From the NCBI GenBank assembly GCA_030699545.1, contig JAUYMC010000156.1, forward strand, positions 1 through 34,992: a stretch of 34,992 bases of DNA, in the 5' to 3' direction. The DNA comes from Gemmatimonadales bacterium (GTDB lineage Bacteria > Gemmatimonadota > Gemmatimonadetes > Gemmatimonadales > GWC2-71-9). Below the pieces are notes generated by a model. That model made no database searches, was not told where the DNA came from, and saw only the letters and a list, made by a program, of their open reading frames with translations. Shown piece after piece: positions 17,304-25,533 of the stretch (the first letter of the stretch is position 1; the number at the start of each line of letters is the position of its first letter). The position numbers and the translations under genes were made by a program.

Positions 17304-18361
17304 ACAGCCGCCAGTTCCTGATCGTCGTGGCCGTCGTCCAGGGCGTGCTGCTGGGATCGCTCGTCGTGTTGGTCATCCTGAACCGCTGGTTCCGCCTGCG
17401 GCGCGCGGCGCGCGTGCACCCGCGCCGCCTCGCGGTGGATGCGTCGCTGCGCCGCTGGATCGCGGGCACGACGCCGCTGACCGGTGTGCTGGTGGGATTG
17501 GCCCGCCTCCCCGTGACGCTCGCGATCGACACGCTGGTCAGCTGGTCGGCTCGGGTGCCGGGCGAGCGGTGGCGCCGGCTGGCGGTCGCGCTGGAGCAAC
17601 AGTGGTGGGCACGCCTCGTCCGCACCAACAGCGGCTCGGCGCGCTGGTGGAAGCGCCTCGAGAGCGCCCGCTTTCTCAGCGTCGCCGCGGTGCCGAGCGA
17701 CGCGGCCCGTCTGGTGCGGCTCATCAACGATACGCATCCCGCGGTGCACATCGCCGCCGTCGCCGCCCTCGAGCGGATCGAGAACACCTCGCTCACGCTC
17801 GCCGCGCTGGAGCGGCTCCCCCGCCTGCCGCCCACGGTACAGGCCTACTACGCCGCCATGCTGCAGCGCTCGCGGCCGGCGGTGGTCCAGCATCTCGGCA
17901 AGCGGCTGCGCCGTGTGGATGACCCGGCGCTGCCGCGACTCACCGAGTTCGCCGGCCGGCTGGCGGAGCCGGCGTTGCGCGAGTGCATCACCGCGCTCGC
18001 GGAGCACTCCGATCGCGAGGTCCGGATCCAGGTGGCGCGGGCGATGGGCAGCTTTCCGCACCGCGAATCCGTCACCGCCCTCCGCGCCGCGGCGGCGGAC
18101 GCCTCGTGGGAGGTGCGGGCGCAGGCCGCACGCTCCCTCGGCATGATCACCGACGCCTCGACGCTGCCGCTGCTGCGCGCGGCCCTGCGCGACGAGATGT
18201 GGTGGGTGCGGTTGCGCGCGGCCCTGGCGCTCATGCGGTTCGGCGCCGCCGGACGCAACGCGCTGCTCGAGGCCGAAGTCGGCGCCGACCCGGCTACCCG
18301 GAACGTCGCGAAGCTGGTGCTCGGACTGCCGGCGCAGGCGCTGGCGGAGTTCGCGGCGTGA
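17300..18361 (+). CDS. Membrane-anchored HEAT-repeat protein
   Basis: N-terminal TM (FLIVVAVVQGVLLGSLVVLVILNRWF), then HEAT-like repeats (DREVRIQVARAMGSFPHRESVTALRAAAADASWEVRAQAARSLGMITDASTLPLLRAALRDEMWWVRLRAALALMRFG). Start is uncertain: CTG 17300 in a CTGA overlap, or GTG 17327. Confidence 0.8.
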   Translation: MNSRQFLIVVAVVQGVLLGSLVVLVILNRWFRLRRAARVHPRRLAVDASLRRWIAGTTPLTGVLVGLARLPVTLAIDTLVSWSARVPGERWRRLAVALEQQWWARLVRTNSGSARWWKRLESARFLSVAAVPSDAARLVRLINDTHPAVHIAAVAALERIENTSLTLAALERLPRLPPTVQAYYAAMLQRSRPAVVQHLGKRLRRVDDPALPRLTEFAGRLAEPALRECITALAEHSDREVRIQVARAMGSFPHRESVTALRAAAADASWEVRAQAARSLGMITDASTLPLLRAALRDEMWWVRLRAALALMRFGAAGRNALLEAEVGADPATRNVAKLVLGLPAQALAEFAA

Positions 18362-19767
18362 GTACCGTCGCCAGTATCGTCGCCACCACCGACCTCGCGA
18401 TCCTCGTCTATTTCCTGGCGCTGAACTCGTTTTATGCGGTGCTGTTGGTGCTTTCGATTCCGGAGATCTGGGAGCAGACGCGCGTCGCGGAGGACGACGA
18501 CTTCCAGCGGCTGATGCAGAGCGACGCTCTGCCCCCGATCACGATCCTCGTGCCCGCCTACAACGAGAGCGCCACGATCGAGGCGAGCGTGACGGCCATT
18601 CTGACCCTCGAGTACCGGAATTACGAGGTCGTGGTCGTCAACGACGGATCGCGCGACGACACCATGGAGAAGCTGCGCCACGCCTTCGATCTCTACGAGA
18701 TTCCCCGCATCTATCCGGAGACGATTCCCACCACGTCGCTGCGCGCGTTGTACCGCTCGCGCAGCCGCTCCCGGTTGACCGTGCTCGACAAGGAGAACGG
18801 CGGAAAGGCCGACTCGCTCAATGCGGCCATCAACGCCAGCCGCTTCCCGCTGGTCATCGCCGTCGATGCCGACACGCTGATCGAGCCGGACGCGCTGCTG
18901 CGCCTCACCCGTCCGTTCCTCCTCGGCCGGGAAATCGCCGCCGTCGGCGGCACGGTACGGGTGGCGAACAACTGCACCGTCCAGGACGGGCGCGTGACCG
19001 ACGCCCGCGTGCCCGGCCGCCTCCTGCCCGGCGTCCAGGTGGTCGAGTATCTGCGGGCGTTCTTGTTCGGGCGCCTCGGCTGGAACCGGCTCGGCGGGAA
19101 TCTCATCATCTCGGGGGCGTTCGGGCTGTTTCGCAAACAATACGTCGCCGCCATCGGCGGCTATCACACCAGCAGCATCGTGGAGGACCTCGACCTCGTC
19201 GTGCGGCTGCACCGGTACCTGCGACACAACAAGATCCGCTACGAAATGCCGTTCATTCCCGATCCCGTGGCGTGGACCGAGGTCCCCGAGAGCATGAAGG
19301 TCCTGTCACGCCAGCGCGAGCGCTGGCACCGCGGCCTCATCGCGGCGATGTGGACGTACAAGAGCATGCTCCTCAATCCGCGGTACGGGCGCGTCGGCAT
19401 GCTCGCGATGCCGTTCTACGCATTCGGCGAGATGCTCGCGCCACTCATCGAAGTCCTCGGCTATGTCATCACGATCGGGGGGTTCGCGTTCGGCATGGTG
19501 AACCTGTCGTTCGCACTGCTGTTCGTGCTCGTCGCCTGGGGCTACGGCATGCTCCTGTCGCTGTGGGCCGTCGTCCTGGAGGAAGTGAGCTTCCGGCGCT
19601 ACCGCCGGTTTGGGGACCTCGTCCGGCTGCTGCTGTTCGCCTCGCTCGAGAACTTCGGCTACCGGCAATGCACCGTGTGGTGGCGGCTGAAGGCGTTTGC
19701 CAGTGTCTGGAAGCGCACGCACGTCTGGGGCGAGATGACGCGTAAGGGGTTCGCCGCCACCCCGTGA
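18358..19767 (+). CDS. Membrane GT2-family processive glycosyltransferase (PgaC/BcsA-like)
   Basis: GTG 18358 overlaps upstream TGA. ITILVPAYNESATIEASV, VVVVNDGSRDD, VIAVDADTLI, SSIVEDLDLVVRL, SRQRERWHRGL (QxxRW); several TM helices. Confidence 0.93.
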   Translation: MSTVASIVATTDLAILVYFLALNSFYAVLLVLSIPEIWEQTRVAEDDDFQRLMQSDALPPITILVPAYNESATIEASVTAILTLEYRNYEVVVVNDGSRDDTMEKLRHAFDLYEIPRIYPETIPTTSLRALYRSRSRSRLTVLDKENGGKADSLNAAINASRFPLVIAVDADTLIEPDALLRLTRPFLLGREIAAVGGTVRVANNCTVQDGRVTDARVPGRLLPGVQVVEYLRAFLFGRLGWNRLGGNLIISGAFGLFRKQYVAAIGGYHTSSIVEDLDLVVRLHRYLRHNKIRYEMPFIPDPVAWTEVPESMKVLSRQRERWHRGLIAAMWTYKSMLLNPRYGRVGMLAMPFYAFGEMLAPLIEVLGYVITIGGFAFGMVNLSFALLFVLVAWGYGMLLSLWAVVLEEVSFRRYRRFGDLVRLLLFASLENFGYRQCTVWWRLKAFASVWKRTHVWGEMTRKGFAATP

Positions 19768-22313
19768 ATCCGCTGATCGCCGTCGCGCTCCTCCAGGCTG
19801 CCCGGCCGTGCGACCGCGCCGCGGCGGCCGCCGCCGCCGCCGCCGGGTGGGACGCGTATCGCGCCAACACCATGGCGGTCGCAACAATGCGCTTTGCGGC
19901 GGCCGACTCCGCCTGCCCGGCGTTCCCGGAAGCCCAGGCGGGGCTGGGCTTCGTCCGCCTGCGGGCGGGTGATCCCACGAGCGCGGAGCGCCATTTTCGC
20001 GCGGCGTTGCGCGGCGACTCGTCGAGCGGCGACGCGTGGTACGGGTGGGGTCTCGCCCAGGATCGTCGGGGTCGGCGGGCGCAGGCCGTCAAGGCCTGGC
20101 GTCGCGCGCTGGCGGTGTCTCCCGATTACGGCGACGCGCTGGACGCCTTGCTCGCCGCAGGCGTCGACAGCGGGTTGCCCGGGAGCGGCCCCGTCGCGCG
20201 CCCCGCCGGTGCCGCCGTCGCGGCGCGCATTGCCGGCGAGCGCTTCGAAGTGCTCACCGGAGCCGCCTGGCGGTCGCTCTACGTGAAGGGCGTGAATCTC
20301 GGTGTTGCCCTGCCGGGGCGCTTCCCGTCGGAGTTTCCGCTGGATGATTCGACATACGGGCGCTGGCTCCGGCTCATCGTCGAGGCGAACGCCAACGTGG
20401 TGCGGGTCTACACGATTCTCCCGCCGGCGTTCTACCGCGCCCTCCGGGCCTGGAACGACGGGCATCCCGAGCGGCCGCTGTGGCTGGTGCAGGGCGTGTG
20501 GACGGAGCTGCCGCCGCGCGGCGATTTCGACGACGCAAAATGGAAAGGCGCATTCCGCGCGGAGATGCGTCGCGTGGTGGACCTGATTCATGGCCGCGCC
20601 CGCATCGGCGCGCGACGGGGACATGCCTGGGGACGCTACGACACCGACGTGTCGGACCGCGTGCTGGCCTACGTGATCGGCCGCGAATGGGAGCCGTTTG
20701 CGATCGGCGCGTACAACCGGCTTCGCAGCCTCCGCCGCCCGGGGAGGCCCGACCCGACCCGCTATGCGGGCCGTTTTCTGGCCGTCGAGCGCGGCACTCC
20801 GGCGGACGTCTGGATGGCCGAGCAGTGCGACTACATGCTCGCCTACGAGTGGGACACCTGGCATGCGGCGCGGCCGATCGCCTATACAAACTGGCCGACA
20901 CTCGACCCGCTGCGGCATCCGACCGAGCCGACACTGGCCGAGGAACAGCAGCTGCGTCGCACGCTCCGTCTGGCGCCCAACGTTCGCCACAAAGAGTACG
21001 ACAATGACGGCGAGACGCTCGATCCGATGGTCGTGCGGGTCACGGCGGAGAATCGGGCAGGGTACTTCGCCGCCTACCACGCCTACCCCTACTATCCCGA
21101 CTTCATCGGGCTGGACTCCGCGTACGCGGGCGCGCGCTCGCCGCTCGGGCCGTCGCGCTATTACGGCTACCTCACCAGCCTGCGGCGCCATCACGCGGGC
21201 CGCGCGCTGCTCATCGCGGAGTACGGCGTCCCTTCGTCGCGGGGCGTGGCGCATCTCGATGCCGACGGGCGCCACCACGGCGGCCACGACGAGGCAGCCA
21301 TGGCCGCCCACGACGTGCGGCTCACGCGGGAGATCCGTGAGGCCGGACTCGCCGGGGGCATCCTCTTCGCGTGGCTCGACGAGTGGTTCAAACACAACTG
21401 GGTTGTGATCGACCTCGAGCTCCCCCCGGAGCGCAATCATCTCTGGCACAACGTGATGGATGCCGAGCAGAACTATGGGCTCCTGGGCATTTCCGCCGGC
21501 CCCGCGGACCGTCCCGAGCCGGGGGGCGCCGCCGCGGCGTGGGAGGCGCTCCCCGTCGTGGCGGAGAGCGGCGGCGTCCGACTCCACGCCGGAGCCGATC
21601 CCGCGTACCTCTACCTGGCCCTCGCCGGCGCGCCGGTCGACTCTCTGCGTTGGGTCCTCGGCATTGATACGCACCGGGCCGACCGCGGGCAGTTCCAGCT
21701 CGATGACGGGGACCGGTCGCCGTTCGGGGTGGAGTTCGCCGTGTTGCTTGGCGACAGCGGGAAGGGCGAGGTCGTGGTCACGCCCTCGTACAACCCCTAC
21801 CTCGGCCCCCGGCCCGGAATGCGGCCCACCGATCTCGATAAGTTCTATAACATGGACGCGACCATCGATGCCCGGCTGTTCGACGGTCAGTTCGACTCGC
21901 TCTTCGTCGCGACGAACCGGTTCCGCGTGTCGCGCAGTGGGCGCACGTTCCCCGCGCGCGGGGTCAACCGCGGCCGCCTGCGGTATGGCCCGGCAAGCGC
22001 CTCGTCCCTTGCCGACTGGTACGTCGACCGCGTCGCGGGGCTCGTCGAAGTCCGGTTGGCGTGGAGCCTGCTGAACGTGACGGACCCCTCGTCGCGAACG
22101 GTCTTGGCGCGCGTTCGCGATCCGGGGCCGTTTCGCACCGTGATCGCGGATGGACTGCGATTCCTCGTCCGCGGGGTGCGCCCCGACGGCGCCGTGGGTC
22201 CCCGGCTGACGTCCGCCAGCGCGTTCGCCTGGCCGACCTGGAATACGCCGGTCTGGCACGAGCGGCTGAAGCCGGCATACTACGCCATGCAAGCGCTCTG
22301 GGGGTCCTGGTGA
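19764..22313 (+). CDS. TPR + TIM-barrel glycoside-hydrolase-like protein
   Basis: N-terminal TPR-like repeats (DAWYGWGLAQDRRGRRAQAVKAWRRALAVSP); clan-A-like core KGVNLGVALPGRFPSEFPL...NVVRVYTILPP...VIGREWEPFA...LIAEYGVPSSRG...; C-terminal beta-rich region. GTGA overlap with the GT2 gene. Confidence 0.75.
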   Translation: MNPLIAVALLQAARPCDRAAAAAAAAAGWDAYRANTMAVATMRFAAADSACPAFPEAQAGLGFVRLRAGDPTSAERHFRAALRGDSSSGDAWYGWGLAQDRRGRRAQAVKAWRRALAVSPDYGDALDALLAAGVDSGLPGSGPVARPAGAAVAARIAGERFEVLTGAAWRSLYVKGVNLGVALPGRFPSEFPLDDSTYGRWLRLIVEANANVVRVYTILPPAFYRALRAWNDGHPERPLWLVQGVWTELPPRGDFDDAKWKGAFRAEMRRVVDLIHGRARIGARRGHAWGRYDTDVSDRVLAYVIGREWEPFAIGAYNRLRSLRRPGRPDPTRYAGRFLAVERGTPADVWMAEQCDYMLAYEWDTWHAARPIAYTNWPTLDPLRHPTEPTLAEEQQLRRTLRLAPNVRHKEYDNDGETLDPMVVRVTAENRAGYFAAYHAYPYYPDFIGLDSAYAGARSPLGPSRYYGYLTSLRRHHAGRALLIAEYGVPSSRGVAHLDADGRHHGGHDEAAMAAHDVRLTREIREAGLAGGILFAWLDEWFKHNWVVIDLELPPERNHLWHNVMDAEQNYGLLGISAGPADRPEPGGAAAAWEALPVVAESGGVRLHAGADPAYLYLALAGAPVDSLRWVLGIDTHRADRGQFQLDDGDRSPFGVEFAVLLGDSGKGEVVVTPSYNPYLGPRPGMRPTDLDKFYNMDATIDARLFDGQFDSLFVATNRFRVSRSGRTFPARGVNRGRLRYGPASASSLADWYVDRVAGLVEVRLAWSLLNVTDPSSRTVLARVRDPGPFRTVIADGLRFLVRGVRPDGAVGPRLTSASAFAWPTWNTPVWHERLKPAYYAMQALWGSW

Positions 22314-23791
22314 TGCGGCGCTGGCTGTTGCTCGCCACACTGACACTTGTGGGCCGGGCGTCCCCGGCGCAGCTGCCGCAAGCCGAAGCGGCGTTCGAGC
22401 GGGGCGACCACCGCGCCGCTCGTGCCGGCTACGAGGCGGTGTTGCGCCAGGACTCGAGCAATGTCCGCGCGCTCTACCGGCTCGCGGTGCTGGACAGCTG
22501 GGAGGGACATCTGGAGCGCTCGCTCGCGCGGTTCGTCCGGTTACGGCGCCAGGAGCCGCACGACCTGGACATCATGGTCGCGCACGCGCGCGTACTCGCG
22601 TGGGCGGGCGACAATCGCGCCTCCGAGCGCCTCCACGATTCCGTCCTGGCCCGGGAGCCTCGGCGCCGCGACGCCCTCGCCGGCAAGGCACGGGCGGTGG
22701 CGTGGGCGGGGGATCTGCATCGCGCCGAGCAGTTGTGGCGGGAGGCACTGGCGGCGCATCCGGACGACCCGGAGATCCTGACGGGGCTCGCGCAGACGCT
22801 GTTCTGGCAGGGACGCTCGGACCTGGCGGAGAGCTATGCGACACGCGCGCGGCAGCTCGCCCCTGGGGATCGGGCCGCGCGCGATGTGCTCGGATTGGTG
22901 CGCGCGGCGCTCCGTCCGGAGCTCGCGACGGCGAGCGCGTACGCCGACGATTCCGACCGCAACGCCTTCTTTGCCCAGGACGGCTGGTTCACCGGCTCGC
23001 TCGGGCGCGACACGCGCGCCACCCTCCACGGGACCTGGCGGCGCGCGACCGACCCCGCGCGCCGCGGGGCGAGCTTCGGCGCGGACGGGCACGTGATTAC
23101 CGCGCTCGGCCGCGGAGCGGTCCTGCGCGCCGGAGCCGGCGTCCGCCGACTCGAGCCCGACGGCGGCGTCTCACGCACGCTCGTCACCGGTCAGCTCGGG
23201 CTCGGCATTCGACCGGCACCGTTCGCATCCCTCGGCCTGGTCTACAGCCGCACCGCGTTCGATGAAACGGCCGTGCTCATCGAACGGGGGTACACGCTGG
23301 ACGGAGTGGACCTCAGTTTCGATGTCGCGTCACGGGGCGGGGTAGCGCTGTCGGGCGGCGGCGGCGCGGCGTGGCTCTCGGAAGGCAACCGGCGCCTCTC
23401 CGGCGTTATTGCGCTCACGACGCGGGTGCGCCGGGGTCTCGAGCTGGGCGCCTTCGCCCGCCTCATGGGGTTCCGCGAACCGAATCCGGGCCGGGGATAC
23501 TTCGCGCCCGACCGGTTTAGCCTTCTCGAAGCGCGCGCCGCCTACGATTGGCGGCGGGAGCGCTGGGGCGTCCGGGCGGACGGCGGGGTTGGCGTCCAGC
23601 AGGTCGGTGCGGGCGCGCCCGGTCAAACGGAATGGCACGCGGGGCTCGCGCTCACGCGGCGCTGGGGCGCGAACAACGAGCTGTCGCTCGGCGGCTCGTA
23701 CACCAACAGCGCGGCGAACCGGACTGGCACTGCGTCCGCCGCCGGATTCCGGTACTGGACCGCCGGCCTGCGGCTACGGCAGGGGCTCTAG
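22313..23791 (+). CDS. TPR protein with C-terminal outer-membrane beta-barrel (YaiO/BcsC/PgaA-like)
   Basis: TGATG overlap start; signal peptide MRRWLLLATLTLVGRASPAQ; TPRs AEAAFERGDHRAARAGYEAVLRQDSSNVRALYRLAVL...; C-terminal alternating strands ending WTAGLRLRQGL. Confidence 0.85.
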   Translation: MRRWLLLATLTLVGRASPAQLPQAEAAFERGDHRAARAGYEAVLRQDSSNVRALYRLAVLDSWEGHLERSLARFVRLRRQEPHDLDIMVAHARVLAWAGDNRASERLHDSVLAREPRRRDALAGKARAVAWAGDLHRAEQLWREALAAHPDDPEILTGLAQTLFWQGRSDLAESYATRARQLAPGDRAARDVLGLVRAALRPELATASAYADDSDRNAFFAQDGWFTGSLGRDTRATLHGTWRRATDPARRGASFGADGHVITALGRGAVLRAGAGVRRLEPDGGVSRTLVTGQLGLGIRPAPFASLGLVYSRTAFDETAVLIERGYTLDGVDLSFDVASRGGVALSGGGGAAWLSEGNRRLSGVIALTTRVRRGLELGAFARLMGFREPNPGRGYFAPDRFSLLEARAAYDWRRERWGVRADGGVGVQQVGAGAPGQTEWHAGLALTRRWGANNELSLGGSYTNSAANRTGTASAAGFRYWTAGLRLRQGL

Positions 23792-24999
23792 CGCACGCCA
23801 GCGCCTGCGCGCTCCCCGCTCACCCGCTCCGCCTCCCGCATCACCCGCAGCAGATTCAGTCCGGTCGCCTTCCGTACATCTTCCTCGCTCCAGCCGCGGC
23901 GCAACAGCTCGGCCAGGAGGTCGGGGAACTTCCCGACATCCTCGAGCCGCTGCGGCACGCCGGAAATCCCGTCGAAGTCCGAGCCCAGCCCCACATAGTC
24001 CACGCCGGCGATGCGGCGGATGTGGTCCATGTGATCCGCCACCTGCTGCAGCGTGACGACGGGCGCGCGCGCATTCCAGGCCCGCAGCGTGTCTCGCCGC
24101 GCGACGGAGTCCACGCCCGCCGCGCGCATCGCGGCCTGGACGCTGTCGCGCCGCAGCTCGTACACGCGCCGCGCTTCCGAGACGAACGGCGGGTTGAAGT
24201 TCACCATCACCACGCCCCGGTTGGCGGCCACACGGCGCAGGATCGAATCGGGGACGTTGCGCGTGTGGTTGGCGATCGCACGGGCCGAGGAGTGCGAGTA
24301 GATCACCGGCGCGCGCGTCACCCGCAGCGCGTCCATCATCGTCGCGTCGGACACGTGCGACAAATCGACGAGCATGCCGAGCCGGTTCATCTCGCGCACC
24401 ACGTCCTCGCCGAACGGCGTGAGCCCACCGTGCCGGGCGCTGTCGGTGGCGGCGTCGGCCCAATCGATCGTGCGCCAGTGGGTGAGCGTCATGTAGCGAA
24501 CGCCGAGATCGTAAAAGGCGCGCAGCGCGCCGAGCGAGTTCTCGATCGCGTGTCCGCCCTCGATCCCGATGAGACAGGAGATCCTGCCCGCCTGGAAATT
24601 CCGGTCGATGTCGGCGGCGGTGACGGCGTCGGCGAAGACGGCGGGGTAGCGCCGGCACAGCCGGTGCGCGAGATCGATCTGCTCCAGCGCATAGACCGCG
24701 GGACGGGTAGGCGAGTCGGGCTCCATCGTGCTGACGGGCACGTACGCCGCCCAGAACTGCGCGCCGACGCCGCCCGCGCGCAGCCGCGCGATATCGGTGT
24801 GCAGCCGGGGCTGGGTCTGCGCGAGGTCCACGGAATCGAGGCCGCCGCGCTCGCGAATCGCGTCGGGGATGTCGTTGTGCCCATCGATGAGCGGCGTGGT
24901 GCGCAGGATGCGCGCGGCCCGCGCCCGGTGATCCTGGGCGGCGGCGAGATCGGGGAGCGCGGCCACGAGGGCGAGCGCCAGCGGCAGGAATCGCGTCAT
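23788..24999 (-). CDS. M19-family membrane dipeptidase-like (renal dipeptidase family)
   Basis: LIDGHNDIPDAIRERG, CLIGIEGGHAIENSLGALRAFYDLGVRYMTLTHWRTIDWAD, LVDLSHVSDATMMDAL, VIYSHSSARAI, VGLGSDFDGI. Confidence 0.95.
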   Translation of the reverse strand: MTRFLPLALALVAALPDLAAAQDHRARAARILRTTPLIDGHNDIPDAIRERGGLDSVDLAQTQPRLHTDIARLRAGGVGAQFWAAYVPVSTMEPDSPTRPAVYALEQIDLAHRLCRRYPAVFADAVTAADIDRNFQAGRISCLIGIEGGHAIENSLGALRAFYDLGVRYMTLTHWRTIDWADAATDSARHGGLTPFGEDVVREMNRLGMLVDLSHVSDATMMDALRVTRAPVIYSHSSARAIANHTRNVPDSILRRVAANRGVVMVNFNPPFVSEARRVYELRRDSVQAAMRAAGVDSVARRDTLRAWNARAPVVTLQQVADHMDHIRRIAGVDYVGLGSDFDGISGVPQRLEDVGKFPDLLAELLRRGWSEEDVRKATGLNLLRVMREAERVSGERAGAGVR

Positions 25000-25023
25000 G
25001 CGCCAAAGCTATTACGTTTGGTC

Positions 25024-25533
25024 ATGCTCACAACTCCGTTCGTCGTGAACGGCGAGCGCGTCGAAGTGGCGTTTGCGCCGCACAAGACGCTGCTCGAGGT
25101 GCTGCGCGAAGACCTGGGTCTGACCGGCACCAAGCACGGCTGCGAGCTCGGCGAATGCGGAACGTGCACCGTGCTGCTCGACGGCCTCCCCGTGCTCTCC
25201 TGCCTGGTGCTCGGCGTCGCCTGCGCGAACCGCGCGATCCGCACCGTCGAGGGCATGGCGCAGCCCGGCCGGCTGCATCCGCTCCAGGAGACCTTTGCCG
25301 ATCTGGGCGCCGCGCAATGCGGTTACTGCACCCCCGCCTTTCTGCTCGCCGCGGAAGCCCTGATCGTCGCGAACCCCAAGCCCTCACGCGACGACATCAA
25401 GGACGCGCTGGCCGGCAACCTCTGCCGCTGCACCGGCTACATCAAGATTTACGAGGCGGTGGAGCTCGCGGCCGCGCGAATGCGCGGCGAAGCTGCGGAA
25501 CCGGCTCCGGAAACGTTGTATGGCCGGAAGTAA
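25024..25533 (+). CDS. hcrC: (2Fe-2S) subunit of a xanthine-oxidase-family enzyme, 4-hydroxybenzoyl-CoA reductase gamma-like
   Basis: GCELGECGTCTVLLDG and CGYCTPAFLLAAEAL...NLCRCTGYIKI give the two [2Fe-2S] motifs. Confidence 0.88.
   Translation: MLTTPFVVNGERVEVAFAPHKTLLEVLREDLGLTGTKHGCELGECGTCTVLLDGLPVLSCLVLGVACANRAIRTVEGMAQPGRLHPLQETFADLGAAQCGYCTPAFLLAAEALIVANPKPSRDDIKDALAGNLCRCTGYIKIYEAVELAAARMRGEAAEPAPETLYGRK

Noticed and set aside
19822-19850. GCC/GCG simple repeat encoding poly-Ala near the glycosidase N-terminus
   Set aside because: Short and common in high-GC genomes; likely neutral.
22061-22312. N-terminal extension of the TPR/beta-barrel ORF
   Set aside because: Out-of-frame overlap with the glycosidase gene; TGATG coupling and a signal peptide at 22313 are far more convincing.
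19659-22346. 895-aa minus-strand ORF
   Set aside because: Antisense of the GT2/glycosidase genes; Arg/Gly/Ala-rich without recognisable domain; high-GC artefact.
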